Notes under the pieces: model-generated
What the model was told of the DNA's origin: nothing
The model's input: only the letters and a program-made list of their open reading frames with translations
Databases searched by the model: none
Made by a program: the position numbers and the translations under genes
Assembly (NCBI RefSeq): GCF_003589595.1
Contig: NW_020653719.1
Coordinates: 2,656,931-2,720,930, forward strand
Direction: 5' to 3'
Length of the DNA: 64,000 nt
DNA from: Hyposmocoma kahamanoa
Taxonomy: Eukaryota > Arthropoda > Insecta > Lepidoptera > Cosmopterigidae
Shown: one piece after another, positions 1 to 12,700 of the stretch
How positions within the stretch are numbered: position 1 is the first letter of the stretch
Layout of the letters: each line of letters opens with the position of its first letter

Positions 1-210
1 TTCTGCATGCTGACCAGTCTCCTCCAACATTTTCTTTAGTTCCTCTTCAAACCCAGCTGGTAAAAATGGACTTTGTGTAGTTGTTCCTCTAGTGGCCATG
101 CTCGGTGGCAGTGGCGCACGGGACATGGACAAACTATCTTCATCATCTTCTTGCGGTACATTTATCTCTTCTATGCCTATTATTTCTCCAGTTATAGGGT
201 CACGGACAAC
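1..210 (-). CDS. tst: SKI2 exon 3 (partial at window edge)
   Basis: Opens after the acceptor TTTCAG (complement of 216-211), in frame with the preceding exon. It encodes VVRDPITGEIIGIEEI, an acidic and serine-rich stretch, then PFLPAGFEEELKKML, and is still open at position 1. Confidence 0.72.
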
Positions 211-811
211 CTGAAATTTATTTTGATTTTTTAAATACTTTACTTTTCATTGTTCCATTTAGACATGACAATAATGCCTGTTTGTCAATAATGATCTGAT
301 ATTGTTACTATTGATGATATTACTGTCATGCGATTTTCAACAAGTGTTATAGTAAACTGTTGTTAGACACACAATAAAATAAAAATAAACAAACAATATT
401 TTTTTAAATTAAATAGTTTTCATATAATAAGTTGGTAACAATTTTTTTTTACTAAAATTCTTAGGTAGGAATCGAAAAACATTGCAGATACATACTAATT
501 CATGAGTTTCCTTCATTACTTACTTCAAGAGTTGAATCAGGCTTAACATCATCATCATCAATTTTGAAAAGAGAGTCCACATCAGTTTCCCGGTGCCAGT
601 GCGTCTGTGACCTTTCCCAGCGGTGGATGGATAGTCTCTCAGGCTTCAAAAGGTACTCCTTCACTCTTTCACTTAAATCATCTAAGATCGGTGGCAGCTG
701 GAACATTAGATACAAAACAAATGAAACCATTTCACATATTTTTACTTTCGCTGCTTTTTTTGTAGGTAGGTAAATAATCACCTTGAAGTCCGAGAAGTCT
801 TCTTCGGACAT
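1..811 (-). CDS. tst: SKI2 / SKIV2L (twister) RNA helicase, N-terminal part
   Basis: This is the 5' end of a gene that leaves the window at its left edge. Three coding exons read on the minus strand: 811-782 (10 codons), 697-524 (58 codons) and 210-1 (70 codons, incomplete). All junctions are phase 0 with GT donors and AG acceptors. The joined protein starts MSEEDFSDFK-LPPILDD. It contains an HRWERSQTHWHRETD stretch, then VRDPITGEIIG and PFLPAGFEEEL. The order and spacing match my recollection of the region before the helicase core in SKIV2L, the exosome-associated Ski complex helicase that feeds mRNA to 3'-5' decay in the cytoplasm. The helicase motifs themselves lie outside the window. It is divergent from FMO-A, with 2.8 kb between the two starts. 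The family call rests on N-terminal similarity only, without a database search. Confidence 0.72.
524..697 (-). CDS. tst: SKI2 exon 2
   Basis: Fifty-eight codons between the acceptor TTCCAG (complement of 703-698) and the donor GTAAGT (from 523 down). It encodes LPPILDDLSERVKEY and the W-rich RWERSQTHWHRETD segment that resembles SKIV2L. Confidence 0.7.
782..811 (-). CDS. tst: SKI2 exon 1
   Basis: Ten codons starting with ATG (complement of 809-811) in an A-rich start context. The donor after AAG is GTGATT. The following 84-bp intron (781-698) is stop-free and a multiple of three, so an unspliced reading frame runs through it. The change from the helicase-like sequence to unrelated residues at 697 marks it as an intron. 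Confidence 0.65.
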
Positions 812-889
812 TTTTAAGCTTAATATTTTTATAAAGTATTTAAAAAAAATTTCAAATTGCGAGGTTATGAATTTACCCAAATTTACCAC

Positions 890-3320
890 TTTTAGGTCTT
901 TTTATGTGTCACTGACTTTTATCAAAACAGGTTGACAGCTGTTAGACGACTTTTGGCTTTTTTTCTGAGCGGTTGATTTCAATTGATAGGAACAGTTACA
1001 TTTACGGAAGAAAGAAAAGAAGAACTAGTATTTATGTGGTCTGTGGGTACATTGTAAAAACTACAAAAATAATGCTAGATCATTGACTTAGTCAATGTGC
1101 TAGATAATCGAATATAAGCTCGCCGGTTCTTCTGCAATGTTATCTTTCACTTACATCATAAAGTACCTTATTTTGGCTTTAGATTTGTCTGTCTACATTT
1201 ACGAAGTTAGCTTTGGACACATTTGAGTGAAATACTTCCTTCGTCGTCTTCGAGGATCGGTATAAAGACCAAGACAAGGGAAAAACATTACAAATAATAA
1301 CAAGCAGTTGATTAGGGTGCTTCAGGTGTCGTACAAAAATAAGAGTGTTGTATGCCACTGACACAGTAGCGCCTGTTGCAGAGTGTCTGGAGTTTGTACC
1401 TATTTTACAACTATTTTAATTTTATTATTTTAAGTTATATTTGCCATTGCATCTATAACAGGCGTTACGGCAAAGCTTTGCCTATTATACACAATACCTT
1501 CACTTCCACCACAAGCAGGGCCGAAAATTTATATAGAGATTCTCATTGTATCCTCTTCTAATGGTGTTTTCGTTTATTGTTTTTAAATAAATTAATTTAA
1601 AAAATATTATTTTTATTTCCTTTCATTGCGTCGCTCTTTTTTTATAGGAATTTATTTAATTGCTTACAAAGTTAAGACCACACGTGCACAGTACCATTGG
1701 CGAGTATTGACAAAACTAAATATAAAATGACTTTATCCACCTTTAACCACAATTTTAATTACGTTTTGTGTGTAATACGTACAATACAAACACAAAATTA
1801 TTTGTTTCTACAGAAAAAAAAATACAACGTACGTAATAACTATGTGGTACGTAAAGATTAGTCACATTGGTGGAAGACTGAAGCCTAAGCTAGACCTAGT
1901 CTGTATAAAAGGTTTCCAGGCCCCCAGGTATGTAGTTATATAGTACACACGCCAGCACATCAAGATACACATTGACGTATCTTGTTCCGTTGCACTGGAG
2001 GCGATTTTCGAACAAAATTGTGTAGTCTGATGTCCGTACATTTTTATCTGCTTAGGTGGGTATGGGGATAACTACCTACTTTTAAGCATTGTATTCTTTT
2101 TTTTTCGTTAATTTGCATAATTGAAAAAGTTTCTGAGAAATTCTATCGTCAAATTGTTTGTGAGAATCCATTTTATGAATGATTAACTACTACGGTAATT
2201 GATTTTGAAATTCCTTTATTTACGTTGGTATTTCTTTTTATGATGAGGACAACTTCAAAACATTACGTATTTACTTGTTTTTTAATGATCTTTCTAATTT
2301 AACTGCAGGTCTACAGATTTTGTAAAGTTAAGAATGTTTAGGTACCATTAAGGTTAACTATTCTTGTTCTATATTTTATTGTTTAGTAATGTGATGCCCA
2401 AAATTGGAACGGTTACGTTTTTGTTTAGGTTCTCGAATCAAAAGTTTTTATGGAATATTACTGATAAAATCGTTATACTTTATGTATCTTTTGTAATTAA
2501 TTATACTTTTAATTATACTGTCAAATGTTTTTTGGTGATATTGCTTGATATTGTCTTTTTGGTGACCCGCCGTTGCTTTTTATAATCATTTACTTTGCCT
2601 GCAGTGTAATGCGATTGTATTAAAATAGTGTGACTAATTAAGCCAAAACAATCTTTCTCAGAATTATAATCCTTTTAGAATTATAATTCTAAAAGGATGT
2701 CTACTTGTTACCTTGTCCTTTAAAATCATGTATTTTCGTTACCGTGACATTGGCGACGTAGTTTGGAATTATGTTGTAGTAAAAACTTCAACGCAATATT
2801 TCTAAAAGACAATGTGTGAAGCTTTTAAAAACAACAAAATCCCATTGATTTCCGGCTAATGTAGTTAGTCCTACAAAGGTAGTCACAGTCACAGTGGCAA
2901 CTAATAAAAAGTTGTCACGTTGGCTACTGAGACTAGAAGTATATGACAATTGTAATTAATACACTCATGAACATTATTTAGACGAACGAAAAAAAGGTTG
3001 AATTATAATAATAATGCTATAATAATTATTAATAATAATAATTATATTAAATAAAGCACTGGCCATATATACTAGAACATATAATTTGAAAAAAGAATGA
3101 CTTCAATCGTCTTTTGGTTTCGGAAACTTTCTGGAAAATGTGGCCATTGGTTCATTTCTTAGACTATGGAATCCATCCTCTAAGGTTCAATTAAACGTTG
3201 TTTTCATAATACAACTTTTTACAGTTCCTGTGTCCATCACATAAGTGTTTAATAATTGCCCATATCTTTGCAACATTACAAAAGAATCCGTACGATAAAG
3301 GCGACTGACGACTTGTAGTA
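890..3320. other. Intergenic region between SKI2 and FMO-A
   Basis: About 2.4 kb of AT-rich sequence with only short, uninformative frames. It holds a perfect 30-bp palindrome (2669-2698) and a short one near 1083-1099. It must contain the divergent promoters of the SKI2 and FMO-A genes, but I could not pick out a core promoter. Confidence 0.5.
2669..2698. repeat. Perfect 30-bp palindrome
   Basis: The sequence equals its own reverse complement over 30 bases with no spacer. The arms are ATCCTTTTAGAATTA and its complement. It lies in the SKI2/FMO-A intergenic region. Confidence 0.9.
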
Positions 3321-3349
3321 ACATATATATATATATATACATATATATG
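3321..3349. repeat. (AT)n microsatellite upstream of FMO-A
   Basis: An almost uninterrupted AT dinucleotide run about 280 bp before the FMO-A start codon. Confidence 0.85.
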
Positions 3350-3630
3350 AAAAGGACACTTAAGTCGACTACTTGTTTTTTTGTGATAATCGATTCGTAA
3401 AGGCGGGACAGGTATCTCCGTAAGTGAGTCAGTGAGCCTTTACGGTCAAGGTCTGGTCCCTACTTCGAGTCCCCAGGTTGCGCCAGCCTGATTGTCCACT
3501 CTCGCACAGCCACTCGACGGCTACACGCAAACTAGTCGCGCGTTAAACATCGTTATTGTGTAAAGTATTTGATTATTAAGTAATTTTTATGTATTAAAAT
3601 AATTTTCAATTATTACAATTTTTGTGCAAA

Positions 3631-3705
3631 ATGCGTTGTGTGTGGGCTTGTGTTGCGGTTTTGATTGTGAATTTGGTACCGGAAATTACCGATGGGCTAA
3701 GTTTG
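3631..3705 (+). CDS. FMO-A exon 1 (signal peptide)
   Basis: Twenty-five codons. The start codon sits in a good insect context (CAAAATG). [16 protein letters not shown] forms a hydrophobic core followed by polar residues, typical of a cleaved signal peptide. Donor GTGAGT is at 3706 in phase 0, matching the phase of exon 2. Confidence 0.8.
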
Positions 3706-6700
3706 GTGAGTTTTGTTTTAGAAAGATTTTTGATAAATTATTGTAGATACAATTTTATAATAAAATAAATATCAAAAAAGTAAAATATGTTACCCACGTA
3801 CTATGTAAAAGTAAGTAAATGATAGTTAAAACATCGTTGTGCTTCTTGTGATAGAATCGCCAAATGAAAAAGTGTATGTTGTTTTATTATTATTCATAAA
3901 GATAAAAGATGAAAACAGGAAAAACTGTGCTATAGCGAACTTATCCATAGTAATTGTCTCAAAGTTTTCGCAAAGAAAATCAACCTAATGCTCTCGATAA
4001 CAAAACACATTTAAAATAAACTGCTCATAAGGCTTTTAAGAATAATAACCGTTAAATTTTTACCTCTCCTTGTGCTTTACGCCGGTTTATAAAAACTCTT
4101 AAATGTGAAACTGTACGTTGATTAAAAAGCCATTTCACATTTACATTATTATTGTATCACATTTATTCTGTTCTAATTAGGAAGTGATTTGCATAACCGG
4201 TTTTTCCGGTTTGCTGATTGATTTTAACTAGTTATCGCGTGATTTTCGTCATCTTATGACCGGGGAAAACGTGTTGTATTTTAATTTTGGGAGACTCATT
4301 TAAGATTTTAAATTTTGTATGCATGCTTGGTTAAATAGTATTTTGAATTATCTATTCATACATTCATATCGTGTCGATGGCATAAACTCTAAAGCTTGCC
4401 ATCGTGGTGAAAGGGTTTACCAACCGGCGTAAGGTATTCGTGGATTGTTGCCCAAAGGGTGCGCCAGATCCAGGAAAGGGATGGTACGTTCTTGAGGAGA
4501 GGCTCCTTTCGTTCCTCTCATTATCTATTTAGATTTTATTAAGTGTTTTCTTTATGTATACTGTTTTCCCAATGGGACTGACGTACGTTCAATAATGGTC
4601 AAAGCTCTTAAATAAGTCAAGAGTTAAAAAAATAAAAAATATATTATAAAGTTTGTTTTTGTGGGGTGATAGTGGACATTTTGTTAAATTGTTGTTAATC
4701 AAGCTATTACGACTATTGTATGTTAACAAATTGGCTAGTTGGATCATAAAGGGGGGATTTAAATTGAAGTACAGTCAATTAACTAAAATAATCACAAATT
4801 TTCAAAATTTTGTCTTATTTTAATTATAGGCAATTAAAACCGTGAAATAAGTGTATAAATTCTATTAGGAGTTAAAGTACGAAATCGCTGTTTTAAGGTA
4901 GATACTGGCCGTTCGAGTCTTTTTTAGTGTGAGATTTGCATTCCAAACTTTTTTCAAACAATATGTAAAGACTACATTGACTTTAAGTCAATGAAAGACT
5001 ATAATAAAAAGAAATTGGCGTAATTAATTCGTTTCCGTTTTGGTTTACTTTGCATTATTTTTTTAATGAAAATGGCTAATTGATATTGTTACAATTCGTG
5101 TAATTTTTTAATACGAATTTTGACGTGGCGCTAATGCAACGCATTGACTCGAAACATCAACGAGGTGTGTGGAACGGAAACAACACACGGACCCACTGGG
5201 CGTATTTGGTTTGCCCGATTCCGCAGTGGAAATTTTATCCTGGCAAATGAGGCTCATGGACGGGTATTTAAGGTTAATAATGACTAGTTGCAAGCAATTG
5301 TTAGCGACATGGTTTGATGTATATGTACACTACCCTCTACACCAGGGGTTCCCAAACTTATTTTATCTACTGCCCACTTTGAGAATAAATTATTTTTTAG
5401 CGCCCCCATTTTTTCACCTACTTAAAAACCACTATAACTTCAAATTAAATTAATTATTGTGAGCTATATTAGCGGAGATTAAATAATCATTCTAAACGAG
5501 ATTTTTACTATAACCCGCAAGAGTTAACTTGAAACCTGAGCGCAGTAGGTAGTACACAACGGCGCTTAGGTCTCAAGTTAACTTTTACGGGCTACACCTG
5601 CTATTGAGAATGATTGTTGAAACGCAACTTTATAGTATTCAGACAGAGTATCTTATATTCAAAATAAAACAAACATAATCGATTCTAATATAAAAACTAA
5701 TGTGAAGGATGAATCCGATGCTGTTTAATAAGTTTGTTGATATCAGGTTCCAATTTACTTACTCAAGAACAGCCGCAAGTCACCACGTTCGGTAACATGC
5801 AAACGATTTCTCTTTTTAGTAAGCAGCGTTGTCACAGCGCTAAACCACGTTCACACAAATATGACGATGGGAATGCTATCAAGGATCGTTGAACGATTGA
5901 CTACAATCCAGGGTACAATTGGGGAATCGGTTTTTGTAGCCAAAATTCTTAGTAGCCATTTTTGAACTTGATTTTAATTTCCTCGTTCGATGTCTATTCT
6001 ATAAGTTCTTCTTCCAGCTGAGGTGATATTGCTGTGTTGACATTTGAAAACGGATCCAACACCCATCTGGTATTTCCAAGTTCAAAATGTCCTGGTATCG
6101 TTCGGTGAAGTCAATGTGGAGGTTTTCCAAATGTTGGCAGTAGGCAAACTAATCGTTGTTACTGCAGGATATTGATAAATTCGGAAAATTGTGAAACTCA
6201 CGTCTGTATTCCATATTCTTTTTGTGTAGAAGCAGTTTGGCTGTGAAAGCAGCAACGACATTTTTTGTTTCAATTAAATTCAGTTCATCAGTTCTCAGTT
6301 CATCGCTTTGCAGTTGGAGATTCATGTCGTTGAACAATTTATACAGGTCTGCCATGTAAGCTATATCATTATTTGATGTAATGAGCTTGTTGCGCATTTC
6401 TGTATCTTTAGTTTCCAAGAACTCTATCACAGAGTCAAACAGGTAGTAAAATCGAGTCAGACAATTGCCTCTTGATAGCCAACGAACTTCAGTATGAAAC
6501 AACAAACGGTTGAAATCTTTGTCATTAGTAACATAAAGCTGATGAAATAATCTATCATTCAGAGATCTGTTACTGATTTTATTGACTGCTTTGATGACAT
6601 ATTGCAGTGATTGAAATCTTAGAGGATGGAAAAAAAAAATAAAAGAAAGGAGCTGCCCTAACTACGGAATGAACGTATATACCTAAACAAAAATAGAACA

Positions 6701-9700
6701 AGCAAATGGCGGATTTCTTTAGTGTCGTACCATAATCTATCGATAAGTTATTATCGACATGCAATCATTTAATTAATGTAGATCAATATTCCGTTTGGGA
6801 ATATTTTAGGTTATATGGGAATACCCGGGAATGTCACGAAATTTTGAATTTATTGTTTTGCGTTTACAAATACTCAAATATTACGAAAAGTGAATTTGCA
6901 TAGAAAAAAAATATTTCTGTATTATGTATTGTAAATATGTCAATATTTTTGTCCATTTTATTACAATGCATGCGAATAATTCAATAAAAGACTTGGAAAA
7001 ACACTTGTTTCGACATTTGATGTACTTCCCTTTGACAATCGTATCATGTACCTCATGTACAGCGAAATGGACACGGTTAGCATTTAAGATGACGTAACGT
7101 ATTTTCGATTCCTGTGTTTGACACAGACCAATGTGATGCTATCTCTTTTGGTTTAAGACGGCACGCAAGAGTTAAACAAAGACAATAACATGCTTATGTT
7201 TTCAACATCGAAATGCATCATATACATATGACGTCTGATTTATATATGTCAACATAACATGTCCTTTAGTTTCCATAATCTAAGATTGAAACAGTCGTTC
7301 ACTTCAATTTAAAGAATTAAAAATTTAAATAAAATAAATAGCAACCAAATGTTGTCTATGAATAACGCAATGTACAGCAAAGACATCTGGCATTTTATTT
7401 TTTAAGTACGCTATTAAAATTGGTAAAGATTGGCATTTGAAAAGACTTCGTCCGAACGATACTTTTTATGCAGTTCCTGAGATTTTTTCATCTGATTGGT
7501 TAAATGAATTTGCTAATGATCACGGGGACGATGATTTCATGTTTGTTTATATTGGTCCTCAAAACTCATGGTAAGCATTGCAATAAAGTAAAATAAAATG
7601 TGGAAACCCATTTCCACTTCGAATGTAAAATACTTAATTTTACAAATTTTTTTTCAGGACTCCATTCCATGCAGATATTTATTCTTCGTTTAGTTGGTCT
7701 GTTAATGTGATAGGCAAAAAAAGTGGCTTTTATTTCCTCCCGGCGAAGAAAATAAGATTAAAGATAAATTGGGTAATTACCCTTTGTTCTATAATGATTG
7801 CAAAGATAAAAACCTTGATATAAAGTATTTTGAAATCATACAAGAAAACGGTGATGTTTTGTTTGTTCCATCAGGGTGGCATCATCAGGTAATAAACATT
7901 ATGGACACAATATCAGTTAATCACAATTGGGTTAATGGGTGCAATATAGAACAAATGTGGACGTCCTTACAAAATAATTTAACCTCTGTAGAAAATCAAA
8001 TAGAAGAACTTAGAGATACTGAAGAATTCTCTGATCAGTGTCAATTAATATTAAAATCTGTTTTCGGTATGGATTTTAATATGTTCATAAGTTTTGTTAC
8101 TTATATAGGCAAAAAACGTTTATCACAAGCTAAAGGGGAAAATGTTGATTCGAATTGTGAGTTAGAAATGACTCATATTATATTTGATTTAAAGATGGGA
8201 AATAATGTGTTTAATTTAAGACCATCCCTTAGTTTTAAACAACAATTTACCACCGTATATAATAACATATTTTATGGATACAAAAACCCTTATATCTGAC
8301 TTTATCAAACTTGATTAAAAATTTCTCAAGTTTTATGCAATTTAATTTACAATATATCCTTTACGCCCCTGATAATGGCTTGTGTACTTTAGCACCCCTG
8401 ATAACAATAGATGAAGAGAACACATGATTTAAATTTTTATAAATTGGATTTCGTGCATACGTAAACAATCCCATTTTTAATAAGTTCATTTATATTTTTG
8501 GTATTAAATCCCAATTCCTTCAATATCTCTACAGTATGTTCTCCTGGTTGAGGTAATGTCCTATATGTATATATATGGTATGAGGTAATGTGTAATGAGG
8601 GTTATGTCCTGAAGATTTTCCAGGAGTCCGTAATAATTTAGGTGCAGGTTCCAGCACAATTAATTTTTCATCATTTTTATAAAACGATTTTCACGTCAAC
8701 AACGGATGTGACGCATGCATCCAAGTTATCAAATATCTGACACCATTCATCTTGAGTTTTGATCAGAAAGACCTCTTTGAACTTGTTTTTATTTCGATCC
8801 GTCGTTGTTCGTCCCGTCTCTGGATATCACAAAAAATAAGTGCTACGAAGCTGGCAGTAAGCTCAGAAAACGTCTAGGTTTGTCGTGAAAAAAGAAACTT
8901 ACCCGCAGAAAATTCTTGGTACATATTTAACTGTTCGGTGGTCCAAAATAATTCACCATGGCTTCCTTAGATCTGGTAACACCACGACAGCTGATCTATT
9001 TTTTACCACAGCTAATCAATCGATCTTCACTGTTACTTCTAAACGCTACGGTGCATACTGCCGAACAAGATATCTGTACCTTGCAGGAGTTACAGGTTGA
9101 ATCATTTAATACTCACCTGATTTGACTCCTATCAACTGTAATTTTTTCCATAATTTAGATATTTTTTTTTGTTTTTTCATAATATCAAGTGACGGGACGA
9201 AAAAGTCGTGCGTCTGATGGTAGCGACACGCCTGTCTGTAACAGTTACAGTGCCACTAAGAGCTTTAAATCGCAAAGATTTGAGGGGCACTACCACTGCG
9301 CCCGTCACTCAGAGATATAAGTTGACAAGTCCCATGTGCCTGTAATTTATCTACAAGTCTCGTATAGCAATCGAAAATGAGTTCCGAGGCTTTGTAGATT
9401 TTCGTTTTCTATTATTTTACAGCAAAGGAATAAATGGATTTTTAACAAGACGGCGGAAGTGGGGGTGCATAATGATGATTAAATAATTTTATTTAATATT
9501 TAAGACATTTTTTTCCCATTCTCCTATATAGAATGATAATTTCTTACTGAAATGGGGATTTTCTTATATATTTGTTCCTAAATTTATTCCTGCTATTTAT
9601 GTAGGTAAATATCTTAGAGACTTTTAAAGTTGATTATAACAAGGATTTTTATTATAATGATCTCTTTCCATATTTAATTGAAACGATTTCAGAAGATACT

Positions 9701-12700
9701 ACTTTTTTAATGATATTATTTAACGACGGGACGAATAAGTCGTGCGCCTATTTGTAAGCGACACGCCTATCCATAACAGTTGCAGTGCTACTCAGAACTT
9801 TAAGAGTCTATAAACGGCTTTGATTGATTCAGCATAACAATGAAAGTGTTGAATCAATCGCTCTGGATAAATATATAGTAAAGTTGAGGATACACTGATT
9901 TACTATACGGTGTGAAAACACGATTCCTAAAAATTTTGACAATAGAAAATAACAAAATGTCTCGTAATTTTACAAGAAAACTGCGATATTCTATAGGTAC
10001 TATATATGTATATACCTATGATAAATTTTTTATACCAACTGAACTAAACACTATAAGTTTTCGGAATGAATAAGAAAAAAATACTGTAAATGGTCAGAAA
10101 TGAATTTATTGCTTCTCAAAATATTCTCCGTTAGCGTCAAAAGGCGCATTAAGCCTTTTGATACGAATGAACCAATTTTGAAAACATTTATGCCACTCCT
10201 CCGTGACAATCTCTGAAACATATTTTCCATACTTTTCGACAGCTTCTTCAGGTGATGAAAATCGTTGACCGCGTAACTGGTTCTTAATTTTTGGAAATAA
10301 ATAAAAGTCACAAGGTGCCAGGTCGGGACTGTACACGGGATGGCTCAATGTTGTTCACCTTCGAAAATTCATTTGTCTGTCTGGCTGTGTGAGAACTGGC
10401 ATTATCGTGGTGCAAGAAGTTGATTTTTACGGAGTTTGTCAATAACTTCCGGCAAACAAATGGTCGTGTATCAATCACTATTCACGGTACAACGATTCTC
10501 CAAAGCAACAGTAGCCACGTGACCAGTTTTATTAAATAAATAAGCAATCATCCGCTTAGAGGCACTTTGCACGTGCACCGCTTTGGTTGGTTTCGGCTCA
10601 TCTCGAAAGACCCATAAGCTCGATTGCTGCTTTGTTTTGGGATCGTAACTATAAATCCATGTTTCGTCACCTGTTACTATGTCTCACGCCAAATTTGACG
10701 TCCCTTCGTTGAATCTGGTAAGCATGGCATTACACCAAGTGACGCGATCTGTTTTTTGAGCCTCAGTCAAATTGTGTGGGATTCACCGAGAGCACAGCTT
10801 TTTCACACCCAAATGTTTGTGTAGTATTGATTGACGCCACAATGTAAAAACAAGTGACAGTCAGATGAAATAAAAGAGTTCCATTTTCAAATGTTTGTGT
10901 AGTATTCATTGACCTACCAACAAATGGACGTCGGCTCTAATACAAAAACCACGAAAAAAGTGTCCGAAGTTAAACTATACAAACGTGGTGACACGAAACG
11001 TAATATAAAAAACTAAAACATTTAATTTAAATTGTAACGTCATTGCTATACTGCCTAATTTTGCTTGTAACAATTTAAGGGCCCAAAAACGCAATATTCA
11101 ACTTCTACTGGAAGCGAAACAAAATGCACCATATTTAGCTTCGACTGAAATTTATTTGAACACAAGTGTAATGGAGTAGTCAATAGTAATAATCGTAAAT
11201 ATTAATTAATTTTTATATATATTATTATGTCCAATTTGGACAAATTCATTTAAAGAAATAATAAAGAGTTGGGCAGATACATACATCCAAATATTACTAC
11301 AAATGTGAAAATAAGCGTGTACTATGAGAAGTGTACCGATATTACAACTAAACGTAAACTCAAATATCCGTAATTCCGAAAATCGATTTATAATAAGCCC
11401 GTTACGCTTTCGAGCAATTTTGATGCTTTTCACAAAGACAAAATTAGCTTTTGTTTTGTAATTTTGACAAAATTTTGAAAAATTCGAGCTAACGTTATTT
11501 CGGGCAAATATATTTTCTGACTTCTGATAGGTAACCCCAAGCCGTAATACGAGTACAACAATATTTTGTTAGTTAATGCTAACGTTTAATAAAAAGTCAT
11601 TTTAAAAATAAGATTAAAATCAACACGACTCTATAGTGTCTTTGTTCCAAATATTTCAATCGCTTATGTTTCGTACAATTGAAAATGACCAAGAAGTTTA
11701 TATAAACTTCTTGAAATTGTCATAACGAGACCCATCTCTTTCCATCTTTTGCGCATGCAATGTGTAGAAAACAGGATGGTTAGCTATTTGATTGTTTTGT
11801 TTGCTTTTGTAATTTATATTTACGATTAATTTATATATAAATTAAATACTATACAACTGTACAAAATAACACTTTTAAATTATAACTATGATAACACAAT
11901 ATATTTATTTAGTGAAAATATGATACAAAATCCTGTTTTTACATTTTACTGCAGTAATTTTTAGAAATTAGTATTATATGCTTAGACTATGAAAAATTAT
12001 ATGGTACTGCACAATTGACAACCGCGCTGTCAGTCGAATAAAGGAAGACTGTGGCGCGATTGACGCTCTGTATGCGATTTTAACGCCCTATAGGTGCGGA
12101 CACTTTTTAACGAACCCGACGTCCATTTATTGGTAGGTCAATGGTAGTATTGATTGTATTTGACTCATGCACAGGCATGCCTGGCGCACACCATCGATGT
12201 TTTTGTTTTTGTTTTGTCGACCTACCGGTCAGAAGCAAAATGAACCGTATTACTTAGTACGGGAAAAATTTGAATTCGAGCTGAGATAGTATCGACTCTT
12301 AAATTGCAAAGGTTTGAGTGACACTGCCACTTCGTCTTTATCCTGACACATAAATTGACAAGTCCCGTGCGCCTGTAATTTCTACAACACTCTTAACCTT
12401 GAAAATCGGGACGCTGTAATGAGAACATTAACTACATTTATGTTACTTCTATGCATGAGTTTATTCACAAAGAGCTCTAGTGCTACTGAACGTCAAGTTC
12501 TTGACGAATAGAGCGAACATTAACATCAGTTATTACTAAAATTACCTACTTTCTTACACTTATTTCTACGACCAGAAGACTTTGTGGCCGTCAATTACCT
12601 ACGAGATGTTATTTCCTACAGTTCCTACCTACTTACGAGTTATTTTATTTTATGAGAAGGTAAGTGTACTTAATGTGTAAATGGTAGATAATTTATTTTT

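Larger units (their letters stand above)
8790..10095. other. FMO-A intron 1: unassigned sequence plus dispersed repeats
   Basis: No gene seen. It contains two copies of dispersed repeat A and one arm of an inverted repeat pair (9815-9945), listed separately. Confidence 0.5.

Noticed and set aside
500..889. A single 129-residue protein at the left edge
   Set aside because: Its first codon is GTG and its middle and end are intron sequence; the spliced SKI2 model explains it better.
7769..8299. JMJD4 as an intact single-exon gene
   Set aside because: The frame starts with TTG and lacks the iron-binding HAD motif, which lies upstream in another frame.
5343..8399. A hAT element that captured JMJD4, with CAGGGGTTCCC at 5343 and CACCCCTG at 8392 as its ends
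   Set aside because: The right end matches only a few bases and the flanking octamers differ.
8885..9100. A 71-residue frame downstream of the AMACR relic
   Set aside because: No start context and no similarity to the racemase; probably chance.
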